64,000 nt of DNA from Kutzneria buriramensis (GCF_003387475.1 NZ_QUNO01000011.1:186001-250000), one strand, 5' to 3'. Shown: positions 39,657-50,236, numbered from the stretch's first letter. Numbers and translations: made by a program. The notes: generated by a model not told the origin, from the sequence alone.

Positions 39657-39662
39657 TACCCT
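39657..39662 (+). promoter_or_regulatory. -10 box of leaderless ispH
   Basis: TACCCT ends 6 nt before the ATG at 39669. Confidence 0.5.
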
Positions 39663-39668
39663 TGGGCC

Positions 39669-40640
39669 ATGACCACGTCGAGCCCAGGAGCTGACCGGCC
39701 CAAGCGCGTCTTCCTCGCCAAGCCACGCGGCTACTGCGCGGGTGTGGACCGTGCCGTGGTGACCGTGGAGAAGGCGCTCGAGACGTACGGCGCGCCCGTC
39801 TACGTGCGCAAGGAGATCGTGCACAACAAGTACGTCGTGGAGACCCTCCAGGACCGCGGCGCGATCTTCGTGGACGAGACCGACGAGGTGCCCGAGGGCG
39901 CGTTGGTCGTGTTCTCCGCACACGGTGTGTCACCGGCCGTGCACGAGGAGGCGGCCGAGCGCAATCTGCGCACGATCGACGCGACCTGCCCGCTGGTGAC
40001 CAAGGTGCACCAGGAGGCCAAGCGCTTCGCCCGCGACGACTACGACATCCTGCTGATCGGCCACGAGGGTCACGAGGAGGTCGAGGGCACCGCCGGCGAA
40101 GCCCCCGAGCACGTGCAGCTCGTGGACACCGCCGAGGACGTGGCCAAGGTCGAGGTCCGTGACCCGTCCAAGGTCATCTGGCTGTCCCAGACCACGCTGT
40201 CGGTGGACGAGACGATGGTCCGGGTCGAGCAGCTCAAGCAGCGCTTCCCCGACCTCCAGTCGCCGCCGAGCGACGACATCTGCTACGCCACGCAGAACCG
40301 CCAGGTCGCGGTCAAGGCGATGGCGCCCGAGTGCGACCTGGTGATCGTCGTCGGGTCGCAGAACTCGTCCAACTCCAAGCGGCTGGTCGAGGTCGCGCTC
40401 CAGCACGGCGCCGAGGCGTCGTACCTGATCGACTACGCCAAGGAGATCCAGGAGGAGTGGCTGGACGGCGTCCGCACGGTCGGCGTGACCAGCGGCGCGT
40501 CCGTGCCGGACATCCTGGTCCACGAGGTGCTGGCCTACCTGGCCGAGCGCGGCTGGGGTGACGTGGAAGAGGTCACCACGGCCAACGAGAAGATCGCCTT
40601 CCAGCTGCCGCGTGAACTCCGCAAGGACCTCGTGCGGTAA
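39669..40640 (+). CDS. ispH: 4-hydroxy-3-methylbut-2-enyl diphosphate reductase
   Basis: 323 residues, the last enzyme of the MEP pathway, which makes IPP and DMAPP. The three iron-sulfur cysteines are in [19 protein letters not shown] and [10 protein letters not shown]. The HDR signature [11 protein letters not shown] and the substrate histidines (AHGVSP; GHEGHEE) are intact. It supplies substrate to prenyl synthases such as the one at 18.3 kb. The ATG at 39669 is 6 nt from a TACCCT box. A 20-bp terminator follows the stop. Confidence 0.94.
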   Translation: MTTSSPGADRPKRVFLAKPRGYCAGVDRAVVTVEKALETYGAPVYVRKEIVHNKYVVETLQDRGAIFVDETDEVPEGALVVFSAHGVSPAVHEEAAERNLRTIDATCPLVTKVHQEAKRFARDDYDILLIGHEGHEEVEGTAGEAPEHVQLVDTAEDVAKVEVRDPSKVIWLSQTTLSVDETMVRVEQLKQRFPDLQSPPSDDICYATQNRQVAVKAMAPECDLVIVVGSQNSSNSKRLVEVALQHGAEASYLIDYAKEIQEEWLDGVRTVGVTSGASVPDILVHEVLAYLAERGWGDVEEVTTANEKIAFQLPRELRKDLVR

Positions 40641-40653
40641 GTCCCGTACGCAA

Positions 40654-40698
40654 CGAAAGGGCCATTTCTCGCAGCTGATGCGAGAAATGGCCCTTTCG
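40654..40698. terminator. two-way terminator between ispH and DUF6542 gene
   Basis: Perfect 20-bp stem (40654-40673 with 40679-40698) around GCTGA. Unlike most hairpins here it starts with CGAAAGGGCC and ends with GGCCCTTTCG, giving short A and T tracts on both sides suited to convergent genes. Confidence 0.88.
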
Positions 40699-40705
40699 CT
40701 ACGTC

Positions 40706-41587
40706 TCAGTACTCGTCGTCCGGCCGACGGGGCCGGCGCGGCGGAGGCTGCGGGGGACGGCCTGCGCCACCCCCACCGCTCGGACGGCCGCCACCGCCGG
40801 CGCCGCGGCCCGGAGCGGCCGGACGGGGCGGCACACCGCCGCCACGCTGACCGCCGGCGCCTGGAGCAGGACGGCCGGGAGCGCCACCCCGACCCGGCGG
40901 CACCTGCCGCGGCGGGGGCGGAGGCGGCTGCCGGTCACGGTCCATCCGCTCACGGTCCGGTCGCTCGCCGCGGCCGGGCGGCGGCGGTGTCGGACGCGTG
41001 CGGGCGGCGGCCGGCCGCGGCGCCTGGTCCCGCGGTCCACGCTGGGCGGGCTCGCGCGACGGCGACTCACGATCCTCACGGATCGGCTCGCGCCGCACCG
41101 ACCGGGCCGGCGGCGGGAAGTCGTCCTCGTCGATCGGGGGCTTGCGCTGAAGGATCAGCCGGATCGCGCCGATCACCACGGTGAGCACGGTGGCGACCGC
41201 CATCACCGGGAAGTTGCCGATCAGCGGCGGGCCGATCGCGATGGCCTTGGCGGCGAGGCCGCCGGTGCCGCCGGCGAACAGCGCCAGCACCACGCCGGCC
41301 ACCAGGATCATGATCAGCGGCGGCTGCACCATGGGCCCGAACAGACTGCGCCGCTTCACGAAGGTCACGGCCGCCACGCAGCCCACGGTGTAGAGGACCT
41401 GGAACGGCAGGCCCAGCGCCTTGCTGGTCATCTCGTTCAGCAGCGCGCCGACCGCGGTCAGGGCGAGCGCCGTCAGCACCGCGCCCCACCAGGGCATGGC
41501 TCGTGAGCCGAAGGCGGGAGAGTCCCCCCACGAGGAGGTCCCGGGCTCGGTGTCAAGATCGCTTCGGCGATCGCGCGTGGCGGTCAC
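40706..41587 (-). CDS. DUF6542 membrane protein with Pro/Arg/Gly-rich tail
   Basis: 293 residues. Four helices (about 33-50, 60-78, 85-105 and 120-142) form the DUF6542 core. The last 140 residues are a highly basic, disordered Pro/Gly/Arg tail (PPPPPPRQVPPGRGG; GAGGGGRPSGGGGAGRPPQ). The gene next to ispH and ychF is conserved in mycobacteria (as I recall, Rv1111c). Function is unknown. The GTG start has TACCGT 8 nt upstream on the minus strand, suggesting a leaderless message. Confidence 0.78.
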   Translation of the reverse strand: MTATRDRRSDLDTEPGTSSWGDSPAFGSRAMPWWGAVLTALALTAVGALLNEMTSKALGLPFQVLYTVGCVAAVTFVKRRSLFGPMVQPPLIMILVAGVVLALFAGGTGGLAAKAIAIGPPLIGNFPVMAVATVLTVVIGAIRLILQRKPPIDEDDFPPPARSVRREPIREDRESPSREPAQRGPRDQAPRPAAARTRPTPPPPGRGERPDRERMDRDRQPPPPPPRQVPPGRGGAPGRPAPGAGGQRGGGVPPRPAAPGRGAGGGGRPSGGGGAGRPPQPPPRRPRRPDDEY

Positions 41588-41706
41588 GAGACGACACGGT
41601 AGCCCGTTTGTGTCGCGAAGCTTGTGAACGCTCCGTGAGAACGAGCGTCAGTCACCCCTACGGGCTGCCGCCGATGCCCGAGTGACCGGCGAAAACCGTC
41701 GAATGA

Positions 41707-42687
41707 TCACCCTCCGTCCCGTGTTTGCTCAGTGTGAAGCGGCTCCGCCATCGGGGTAAACGGGCCCGCCGTGACCTCGTCCGCACGACGCACCGTCGAC
41801 AGCGGCGTCGGACTGCCCGCCGCGTCGGTCAGCGGCTGCACCGCCCCCCGGAAGCCCTCCAGCGAGTCCAGCTCGCGGCGCCGCGCGGACAGGAAGCGCT
41901 GGAGGTGGGTGCTGGACAGGTTGACGGCGTCGATGGCCGTGTTCGCCGCCCGGTTCGCGGCCGCGGCCTGGGTCCGCACCTGCTCGACGTCCGCGGCGAT
42001 GGCCCGCTCGGTCGCCGCGAACAGCGCCGCCGAGGCCAGCACCGCGAATCCGGTCGGACCGCACAGGAAAACCCGCCGGTCCAACAGCCACCGCAGCAGC
42101 TCCGGGTCGGCATCCATGGCCGCGACCACCGCCGCGTCCGACGGCACGAACATCACCGTGCCGTAGATGGCGTCCGCCCAGCGGGCATAGCCCTTGCCCG
42201 CCAGCTCCGCCGCCCGCGACCGGATGTTGCGCACGTGCACGCGCAACGCGTCGGCCCGCTCGTCGGCGTCGTCGGCCTCCATCGCCTCGGCCCACACCAC
42301 CATGCTCATCTTCGCGTCCACCGGCACCTGCCGGCCGCCGCCGACCGAGAGCACCAGGTCCGGCCGGACCGTGCCGCCGCCGGCCAGGTCCGTCTGCAAC
42401 GTGAAGTGCAGCCCCTCGCGCAGCCCCAGGGTGCGGGCCGTCTCGACGAGCACCTGCTCGCCGAGTTCACCCCTTCCGGTGATCGAGGAGAACGCCACCT
42501 CGTACCGGCGCAGCGTCGCCTGCTGCCGGTCGAACCGGGCGCGTTCGGCCTCCACCGCCGCGAACGCCGCGTCGGTCCGACGCACGCTGTCCTGGTACAT
42601 CCGCCACAGCAGCACCAGGCCACCGGCCAGCAACAGGGCCAGCACGATCGCCGCGGTGCTGATCACTTCCGCACTCACGGTACCCAC
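41707..42687 (-). CDS. rmuC: DNA recombination protein RmuC
   Basis: 326 residues. One N-terminal membrane helix ([15 protein letters not shown]) is followed by a short coiled coil and the RmuC nuclease-like domain with GRGELGEQVL, RPDLVLSVGG and QVPVDAKMSM (PD-(D/E)XK-type residues), then IYGTVMFVPSDAAV. E. coli RmuC limits inversion between short inverted repeats. It is smaller than E. coli RmuC (475 residues) because the coiled coil is short. It is divergent from sbcDC across a 285-bp gap with a large palindrome. Confidence 0.82.
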   Translation of the reverse strand: MGTVSAEVISTAAIVLALLLAGGLVLLWRMYQDSVRRTDAAFAAVEAERARFDRQQATLRRYEVAFSSITGRGELGEQVLVETARTLGLREGLHFTLQTDLAGGGTVRPDLVLSVGGGRQVPVDAKMSMVVWAEAMEADDADERADALRVHVRNIRSRAAELAGKGYARWADAIYGTVMFVPSDAAVVAAMDADPELLRWLLDRRVFLCGPTGFAVLASAALFAATERAIAADVEQVRTQAAAANRAANTAIDAVNLSSTHLQRFLSARRRELDSLEGFRGAVQPLTDAAGSPTPLSTVRRADEVTAGPFTPMAEPLHTEQTRDGG

Positions 42688-42734
42688 AGTGCCACTGCCC
42701 TCTGACAGTTTTTTCGCCGCCCGTGCCGGGCGGG

Positions 42735-42862
42735 GCGAGGCCGCTCGTGACCGGTGCCTCGCCCTTGCTGGATTTCGAACGCCGCATCGGCTCGGCGGTG
42801 GGTCGGGTCTACTGGCGGCGATCGAAATCCAGCAACCAGGCGAAGCACCGGCGCGGCCTCGC
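42735..42862. repeat. 128-bp imperfect palindrome between rmuC and sbcD
   Basis: Left arm 42735-42785 and right arm 42815-42862 pair over blocks of 10, 7, 5, 15 and 6 bp, separated by small bulges; the longest shared block is TTGCTGGATTTCGA. The centre of 29 nt is unpaired. It is not explained by a gene and is too far (more than 100 bp) from either start to be a simple operator. Confidence 0.75.
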
Positions 42863-42958
42863 GACTCCGGGCTGGCGGCGTTGTGCCGCTTGCCGGTGTC
42901 GCTCGCCTCACTTCAAGACTCGCCGAGCATCCTCCACAGTGTTGTCGGGGTCTGGCCT

Positions 42959-42964
42959 TAGCTT
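42959..42964 (+). promoter_or_regulatory. -10 box of sbcDC operon
   Basis: TAGCTT ends 8 nt before ATG 42973, predicting a leaderless message. Confidence 0.4.
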
Positions 42965-42972
42965 GGGAGTCC

Positions 42973-44097
42973 ATGCGGGTCCTGCACACCTCCGACTGGC
43001 ACGTCGGCCGCACCTTCCACGGCCGCGACCTGCTCGCCGACCAGGAGACGGTGCTGGTCGGGCTGGCGTCGATCGTCGAACGCGAGCGGGTCGACGTCGT
43101 CGTGGTGGCCGGTGACCTCTACGACCGCGCGGTGCCGTCCGCAGAGTCCGTCGACATGTGCGCACGGGTGCTGGGCGCGATCCGCGAGGCCGGCGCGCGG
43201 ATCGTGATCACGCCGGGCAATCACGACTCCGCCCAGCGCATCGGCGTGTTCGGCAACTTCGCGGCGGCCGGCGGCCTGCACCTCAAGACGAAGCTGTCCG
43301 CGCTGGACACCCCGGTCGTACTGGACGACGTCGCCTTCTATGGACTGCCCTATCTGGACCCGGAACCGTCCCGGCACGCACTCGGTGTGGACGGCCGCGG
43401 CCACGCCGCCGTGCTGGGTGAGGCGATGCGCCGCGTTCGTGGCGATTTACGCAACAGAAGCGGACTTGGCACCATGGTTCTCTCGCACGCCTTCGTGACC
43501 GGCGGCGAACCCAGCGAGTCCGAGCGCTCCATCCGTGTCGGCGGCATCGACCACGTGCCCGGCTCGGTCTTCGACGGCGTCGACTACGTCGCCCTCGGCC
43601 ACCTGCACGGCGCGCAGAAGCTGGCCGAGAACCTCCGCTACTCGGGCAGCCCGCTGGCCTACTCCTTCTCCGAGGCGCGGCACCGCAAGCAGGTCCTGCT
43701 GGTCGACCTTGACAGCTACGGTTTGCACAAGGTCACGCAGGTCGTGCTGCCTGTTCCGCGCAGGTTGGCCACGGTCGCCGGCCGCCTCGACGATCTTCTC
43801 TCCGACCCCCGGCACGCCGGTCTGGAAGAGTGCTACCTGTCGGTCGCGGTCACCGACGACGTACGACCCCTTGACCTGCAACGGAAGTTGCAGGAGCGGT
43901 TCCCGTTCGCCGTGCACGCCGAGTGGCGCCCGGACGGCGGTCGGGCCGCGACCGAACTGCGCTACGCCGACGCCGTGCGCGGCCGCAGCGATCACCAGAT
44001 CGCCGCCGGTTTCGTGCACGACGTGCGGGGCAGCGAGGCGACCGGATCGGAATCGTTGTTGCTGGAGCAGGCTTTCCGGGAGGTGGAGACGGAATGA
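42973..44097 (+). CDS. sbcD: exonuclease SbcCD, nuclease subunit SbcD
   Basis: 374 residues, Mre11-like metallophosphoesterase. The five motifs are visible: SDWHVGRTFHG (D8, H10), VVAGDLYDRAVPS, ITPGNHDSAQR, LSHAFV and ALGHLHGAQ. With SbcC it forms an ATP-dependent dsDNA exonuclease and hairpin endonuclease that opens palindromic cruciforms and processes ends. ATG 42973 gives the family start MRVLHTSDWH. The stop overlaps the sbcC ATG (ATGA). Confidence 0.94.
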   Translation: MRVLHTSDWHVGRTFHGRDLLADQETVLVGLASIVERERVDVVVVAGDLYDRAVPSAESVDMCARVLGAIREAGARIVITPGNHDSAQRIGVFGNFAAAGGLHLKTKLSALDTPVVLDDVAFYGLPYLDPEPSRHALGVDGRGHAAVLGEAMRRVRGDLRNRSGLGTMVLSHAFVTGGEPSESERSIRVGGIDHVPGSVFDGVDYVALGHLHGAQKLAENLRYSGSPLAYSFSEARHRKQVLLVDLDSYGLHKVTQVVLPVPRRLATVAGRLDDLLSDPRHAGLEECYLSVAVTDDVRPLDLQRKLQERFPFAVHAEWRPDGGRAATELRYADAVRGRSDHQIAAGFVHDVRGSEATGSESLLLEQAFREVETE

Positions 44098-47015
44098 GGT
44101 TGCACCGATTGGAGTTGTGCGCCTTCGGCCCCTATGCGGGCCGTGAGGCGGTGGACTTCGACCAGCTCGGCGCCGACGGCCTTTTCCTGCTGCACGGGGA
44201 GACCGGCGCCGGTAAGACGACGCTGCTCGACGCCGTGGCGTTCGCGCTGTTCGGCCGGGTGCCGGGCGCGCGCGGCGACGTGAAGCGGCTTCGTTACGAC
44301 AACGCCGATCCCGACCTGCCGACCGAGGTCATGCTGGAGCTTTCCGTTCAGGGACAACGGTTTCGGCTCACCCGCAGCCCGGAGTACGACCGGCCCAAGC
44401 GGCGCGGCAACGGATTCACCACACAGAAGGCCATTGCCTCGCTGACGTGGCTGAGTTCCGACGCCGAGGGCATCACCCGAAATGACGAGGTCGCGCTCAC
44501 CGTGGAGCGGTTGCTCGGCATGACCGCCGAGCAGTTCTTCCAGGTTGTGCTGCTGCCGCAGGGGGAGTTCGCCCGCTTCCTGCGCTCGGACACGTCCGAG
44601 CGGGAGAAGCTGTTGGAGAAGTTGTTCGGCACGCAGCGGTTCCACAACGTCGAGCAGTGGTTCCGTGATCGGCGCACGGTGGCGTATCGCAAGGTCGAGC
44701 AGCACCGGCAGCGCGTCCGCGAGCAGGTGGCCCGCACCGCGCAGGCGGCCGGCGAGCAGATGCCGGATGAGGCCGACGAGCCGTGGCTCATGGAATTGTC
44801 AGACCGGGTCGCCACGATGGTCTCCATGGCAGAGGCGTCCGAGTCCGCGAGCCGGGAACGTGCCCGGCAGGCGGAGACCGAGCTGGCGCAGCGACGTGCG
44901 CTGGCCGATCGGGTGCGCCGCGTGCGCCGGGCCACCGAGCAGCTCGCGAGTCTGCCGAACGAGGAGCGCGCCGCGTGGAGGGCCGAAGTGGCCGCCGCTC
45001 GACGTGCCGTCGGCGTCGCGGCTGCCCACGGGACGTGGCGGCAGATCGAGCGCGAACTGGCGCAGGTGCGTGATCGGGAACAGGCCGGCGTGCGACGGCT
45101 CGGCCCGGTCGTGCTGGAGGACGATCCCCGCGGTCAGGCGGGCCGTCTACGTGAGGAAGCCGGGACGCTGAAGCAGTTCGTCGCCGAGGCCGAGCAGTTG
45201 GCGGCCGACCAGCGGCGGATCCGTCAGCACGAGCGGCGCCGCGACGAGCTCGCGACCGGCATCCGGCAGCTCGGCGGGGCCCTCGCCCAGCTGCCGGACC
45301 AGCTGAGCATCGCTCGGCAGCGCCTCGACCAGGCCCGGGAGGCGCGGGCTCGGCTGGACGGCGTCGAGGACCAGTGGAAGCAGCTGGCCGAGATCGCCGT
45401 GGACGCGGATCGGCTGCCGGCGTTGGAACGCGCCCTGGAGCGGGCCGTCGCGGGCGATCGACGGGCCGTCGACGAACATCAGGCGGCATACGATCGGTTC
45501 CTGGACATCAGGCAGCGCCGCCTGGACGGCATGGCGTCCGAACTGGCCGCCGGACTCGTCCCCGGCGATCACTGCCCGGTGTGCGGGTCGGCCGACCACC
45601 CGGCGCCGGCCCGTGCCGTCGACGGATCGGTCACCCGGGAGCAGGACGTCGCCGCGCAGCGGGCCGAGCAGGAGGCGAAGCAGCGCCGCGAGCAGGCCGC
45701 CGCGCGGTTGCGCAGCGCCGAGCAGGAATGCCTGACTCTGCGGGATCGCCTGGCCGGCAAGGATCCCGAGTCGCTGAAGGCCGAGCTGAAGATGCTCACC
45801 GACGAGCGGGACGAGCTGCGCGCGGTGGCCGCGTGGGTCGACCGGCTGGTGGCCGAGGTGGGGCGCCTGGAGAGCGAGACGCGGCGGCAGACCGAGCGGC
45901 ATGCCGAGGCCGAGCGGGAGCTCGCCGTGGTCGTCGCCGAGCTGACCTCGTTGCGAGAGAACGTCGACGAGCGCACCGAACGCGTGCGGCTCGCTCGTGG
46001 CGAATTCCGGGATGTGGCGGCTCGCCGTGAGCACCTGCTCTCCGTCGCCGACTGCGTCGAGGCCGTCGCCACCGCCAGGGACGAAGCCGCCGGGGTGGAG
46101 AAAAGGCTGGCGGCGCAACGCGAAGCCGTCGTCCAGGCCGCAGCCGCGGCCGGTTTCGACGACGTCTCCACGGCCATCGCCGCCGCGCGCACCGACCAGG
46201 CCGTCGCGGCGTTGGAGCGGCGGCTGGAGGAGGTACAGGCCGTCGAGGACTCAGCGCGCGGTGTGCTCGCCGAGCCCGAGCTGGCCGGCGTGGATCCGGC
46301 GACCGAGGTCGACGTCGCCACGACCGAGGCCGAGGCGGCGCAGGCCCGTGCGGCCCTGGAGGCCGACGTCGCGGCGCTGCGGTCGGCCCAGCAGCGCCGG
46401 ATCGAGCTGGCCGAGCAGGGCACCCGGCTCCGCGCGGTGTGGACGTCGCTCGCGCCGGTGCTGGCCGAGTACGACGAACTGGACGCCCTGACCGACGTCG
46501 TCATCGGACGCGGTCAGAACGCCCGGGCCATGTCGCTGCGCTCCTACGTGCTGGCCGCCCGGCTGGAGGAGGTCGCCATCGCCGCCTCCCGCCGGCTGCG
46601 CCGGATGAGCCAGGGCCGCTACGAGTTCGTGCACTCCGACGCCGCCGGCCCGCGCGGCACCCGGGGTGGGCTCGGCCTGGACGTGTTGGACGACTACACC
46701 GGTCGGATCCGGCCGGCCAAGACGCTGTCCGGCGGCGAGTCGTTCCTCGCCTCGCTGGCGCTCGCCCTGGGCCTGGCGGACGTGGTCGCCGCCGAGACTG
46801 GTGGCGCGCTGCTGGACACGCTCTTCGTGGACGAGGGCTTCGGCACCCTCGACCCGGAGACCCTCGACATGGTCATGGACACCCTCGACGAGCTGCGGGC
46901 CGGCGGCCGCGTCGTGGGTCTGGTCTCGCACGTCGAGGAGTTGCGGCAGCGGATCCCGACCCGGCTGCGGGTGCGCAAGGCCCGCACCGGCTCGCGATTG
47001 GAGGTGGTGGCCTAG
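44094..47015 (+). CDS. sbcC: exonuclease SbcCD, SMC-like ATPase subunit SbcC
   Basis: 973 residues. The Walker A LLHGETGAGKTTLLDAVAFA lies at about residues 35-54, followed by the Q-loop region QVVLLPQGEFARFLRSD. Long coiled coils (about 190-830) meet at a zinc hook with DHCPVCGSADHP (near residue 500). The C-terminal ABC signature TLSGGESFLASLALALGLAD and Walker B LDTLFVDEGFGTLD complete the ATPase. It bridges DNA ends and powers SbcD. The last 4 nt (CTAG) overlap the convergent ogt stop. Confidence 0.94.
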   Translation: MRLHRLELCAFGPYAGREAVDFDQLGADGLFLLHGETGAGKTTLLDAVAFALFGRVPGARGDVKRLRYDNADPDLPTEVMLELSVQGQRFRLTRSPEYDRPKRRGNGFTTQKAIASLTWLSSDAEGITRNDEVALTVERLLGMTAEQFFQVVLLPQGEFARFLRSDTSEREKLLEKLFGTQRFHNVEQWFRDRRTVAYRKVEQHRQRVREQVARTAQAAGEQMPDEADEPWLMELSDRVATMVSMAEASESASRERARQAETELAQRRALADRVRRVRRATEQLASLPNEERAAWRAEVAAARRAVGVAAAHGTWRQIERELAQVRDREQAGVRRLGPVVLEDDPRGQAGRLREEAGTLKQFVAEAEQLAADQRRIRQHERRRDELATGIRQLGGALAQLPDQLSIARQRLDQAREARARLDGVEDQWKQLAEIAVDADRLPALERALERAVAGDRRAVDEHQAAYDRFLDIRQRRLDGMASELAAGLVPGDHCPVCGSADHPAPARAVDGSVTREQDVAAQRAEQEAKQRREQAAARLRSAEQECLTLRDRLAGKDPESLKAELKMLTDERDELRAVAAWVDRLVAEVGRLESETRRQTERHAEAERELAVVVAELTSLRENVDERTERVRLARGEFRDVAARREHLLSVADCVEAVATARDEAAGVEKRLAAQREAVVQAAAAAGFDDVSTAIAAARTDQAVAALERRLEEVQAVEDSARGVLAEPELAGVDPATEVDVATTEAEAAQARAALEADVAALRSAQQRRIELAEQGTRLRAVWTSLAPVLAEYDELDALTDVVIGRGQNARAMSLRSYVLAARLEEVAIAASRRLRRMSQGRYEFVHSDAAGPRGTRGGLGLDVLDDYTGRIRPAKTLSGGESFLASLALALGLADVVAAETGGALLDTLFVDEGFGTLDPETLDMVMDTLDELRAGGRVVGLVSHVEELRQRIPTRLRVRKARTGSRLEVVA

Positions 47016-47518
47016 GCAGCAGCCGCCTCGTGGTCGAGCAGCCAACGCTTGACCTCGGCGCCCCAGCGGAAGCCGCCGATCGTGCCGTCGGTGCGCAGCA
47101 CGCGGTGGCAGGGCACGAACAGCGTCACGGCGTTGTACGCGCAGGCCCCCGCGGCCGCCCGAACCGCGGTCGGGCGACCGGCCAGCTCGGCGTATTCCTT
47201 GTAGGTGACCGGCTTGCCGGCCGGGACGGTGCGCAGCACGCGCCAGGCGTGCTCGCGGAACTCGCCGGACCGCTGGAGGACCTCGATGTCGTCGATCACC
47301 AGCAGCTCGCCGGCGTGGTAGTCGCGGACGGCCCGGGTGATGTGACCCAGTTCGGCTCGCTCCTCGATCTCGGTCGGTCGCAGCGACGGCCCCACCTGGG
47401 GCAGCAGCTCGCCGAGGTCGGCGGTCCAGCCGGAGGCCAGCACGACGTCCTGGGCGTTGACGACCGTGGTGAACGGCCCGGCCGGGGTGTCCACAGTGGA
47501 CGAGTACGCGGTGGTCAC
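47012..47518 (-). CDS. ogt: methylated-DNA-protein-cysteine methyltransferase
   Basis: 168 residues, full length. It takes alkyl groups from O6-methylguanine onto C137 in the PCHRV motif (VTLFVPCHRVLRTDG). The DNA-binding HTH has RPTAVRAAAGACAYN. GTG 47518 overlaps the stop of the Ada/AlkA gene (GTGA), so the two form an adaptive-response-type operon. It could be called ada C-domain by function, but it is a separate protein. Confidence 0.93.
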   Translation of the reverse strand: MTTAYSSTVDTPAGPFTTVVNAQDVVLASGWTADLGELLPQVGPSLRPTEIEERAELGHITRAVRDYHAGELLVIDDIEVLQRSGEFREHAWRVLRTVPAGKPVTYKEYAELAGRPTAVRAAAGACAYNAVTLFVPCHRVLRTDGTIGGFRWGAEVKRWLLDHEAAAA

Positions 47519-49044
47519 TTCGAGCTCCTGGGAGTGAGGGTCGACAAGTGGGCGGCCCGCCACAGGTGCATGCCGGCGTACGAGCGCCAGGGCCGCCAGG
47601 CCCGGCCGCGCGTCGCCAGGCCGTCCGGGTCGGAGGGCAGGCCGAGGTTGGCCGCGCCCTTGAGCAGGGCCACGTCCGTGGTGAGCAGGACATCGGGCGC
47701 GCCGAGCACGCGCATCAGCACGTAGCCGGCGGTCCAGGGGCCGATGCCGGGCAGGGCTTCGAGTTCGGCACGCAGTTCCTCCGGGTCGCGGCCGACGTCG
47801 ACGGTGAGCGTGCCGTCGGCCAGCGCCGCGCAGGTGGACAGGATGGTGTCGATGCGCCGGCGAGGGCCGGTCAGCACCGCCGCGCCCTCCTTGGCGATGG
47901 CCTCGGGGGTGGGGAACAGCCTGGTCAGCGTGCCGTCCGGGGTTTCCAGCGGCTCGCCGAGCTGCTCGGTGAGCCGGGCGAGCGCCGTGCGGGCCGCCGC
48001 GACCGTCACCTGCTGGCCGAGCAGCGCGCGCAGCACGATCTCGGGGCCGTCGACCGCGCCCGGCAGCCGGATGCCCGGTGTCTTCGCCACCGACGGCGCC
48101 AGGTCCGGGTCTGCCGCGAGCAGGTCGTCGCAGGCCACCGGGTCGGCGTCGAGGTCGAACAGGCGGCGCACGCGTGTCACCGCGCTGCCGAGGTCGCGGA
48201 GGTCGGTCAGGCACAGGGTGCAGTCCATGTGCTGCGCCGCCGGTGTCACGCGGACCGTGGCGGTGCCATGTGACAGCCGCAGCGTGCGGGCGTAGCCGTG
48301 CTCGCTCGCCTCTTCGACGCCCGGGATCGCCCGGGAGGCGAAGAAGACCAGCAGGCCCGTCGCGTCCAGCGGCGGCCGGTAGGGCAGGCGCAGGGTGATG
48401 GTGCCCGGCGCGGCCTCCGCCTGCTTGCGCTTGGCCGCGCCCTCGCGCAGCTGGGACGGGGTGACCGCGAACACCGCCCGCACGGTGTCGTTGAACTGGC
48501 GGATGCTGGCGAAGCCCGCGGCGAACGCCACGTCCGAGAACGGGAGGTCGGTGCTTTCGATCAGCAGCCGGGCCGAGTGCGCCCGGTGCGCCCGGGCCAG
48601 GGCCAGCGGCGGGGCGCCGAGCTCCGCCGTGAGCACCCTGGTCAGGTGCCGCTCCGAGTAGCCGAGGCGGCGGGCCAGGCCGGGCACGCCGTCGCGCTCG
48701 ACCACGCCGTCCGCGATCAGCCGCATCGACCGGGCGGCCAGGTCGGCGCGCACGTTCCACTCCGGCGAGCCCGGCACCGCGTCGGGCAGGCAGCGCCGGC
48801 ATGCCCGGTAGCCGCCGGCCTGGGCGGCCGCCGCCGTCAGGTAGAACTCGACGTTCTCCCGCTTCGGGCGGACCGCGGGGCAGGACGGCCGGCAGTAGAT
48901 GCCGGTCGTGCGCACCGCGGTGATGAAGTGGCCGTCGAAGCGCGCGTCGCGGGAGGCGACGGCGCGGTAGGCGCGTTCCGGATCGATGAGCACGGTATGA
49001 ATGCTGCCAGCGCCGGCGGGCAACGGCTGGCGGTTTTCGGACAC
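47515..49044 (-). CDS. Ada-type regulator fused to AlkA DNA glycosylase
   Basis: Up to 509 residues. The N-terminal Ada zinc domain has four cysteines in GIYCRPSCPAVRP and YRACRRCLPD, where the first would accept methyl from phosphotriesters. An AraC-type HTH (about 100-200, RHLTRVLTAELG) and an AlkA 3-methyladenine glycosylase domain (about 215-500) with helix-hairpin-helix LEALPGIGPWTAGYVLMRVL and catalytic Asp in LLTTDVALLK follow. The start may be GTG 49044 or GTG 48993 (VLIDPERAYRAV). Together with ogt it makes an inducible alkylation-repair unit. Confidence 0.9.
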   Translation of the reverse strand: MSENRQPLPAGAGSIHTVLIDPERAYRAVASRDARFDGHFITAVRTTGIYCRPSCPAVRPKRENVEFYLTAAAAQAGGYRACRRCLPDAVPGSPEWNVRADLAARSMRLIADGVVERDGVPGLARRLGYSERHLTRVLTAELGAPPLALARAHRAHSARLLIESTDLPFSDVAFAAGFASIRQFNDTVRAVFAVTPSQLREGAAKRKQAEAAPGTITLRLPYRPPLDATGLLVFFASRAIPGVEEASEHGYARTLRLSHGTATVRVTPAAQHMDCTLCLTDLRDLGSAVTRVRRLFDLDADPVACDDLLAADPDLAPSVAKTPGIRLPGAVDGPEIVLRALLGQQVTVAAARTALARLTEQLGEPLETPDGTLTRLFPTPEAIAKEGAAVLTGPRRRIDTILSTCAALADGTLTVDVGRDPEELRAELEALPGIGPWTAGYVLMRVLGAPDVLLTTDVALLKGAANLGLPSDPDGLATRGRAWRPWRSYAGMHLWRAAHLSTLTPRSSK

Positions 49045-49059
49045 CAGCGTCGAGCCGCG

Positions 49060-49065
49060 TAGACT
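49060..49065 (+). promoter_or_regulatory. -10 box of leaderless ychF
   Basis: TAGACT ends 8 nt before GTG 49074. The divergent alkA start is only 29 bp away, so the two promoters overlap closely. Confidence 0.5.
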
Positions 49066-49073
49066 GCTCCGTC

Positions 49074-50153
<1,080 letters not shown>

Positions 50154-50207
50154 CGGGCTTCCCGAGGGTCGGACCGGCTACCGGACGGAGCGGGGACGGG
50201 GAATGAA

Positions 50208-50228
50208 ACCCGGGTGCACCGCCCGGGT
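50208..50228 (+). terminator. possible terminator after ychF
   Basis: A 7-bp stem (ACCCGGG/CCCGGGT) with a 7-nt loop lies 55 nt after the ychF stop and just before the TACCGT box of the next gene. Confidence 0.5.
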
Positions 50229-50236
50229 AAGGCTCC

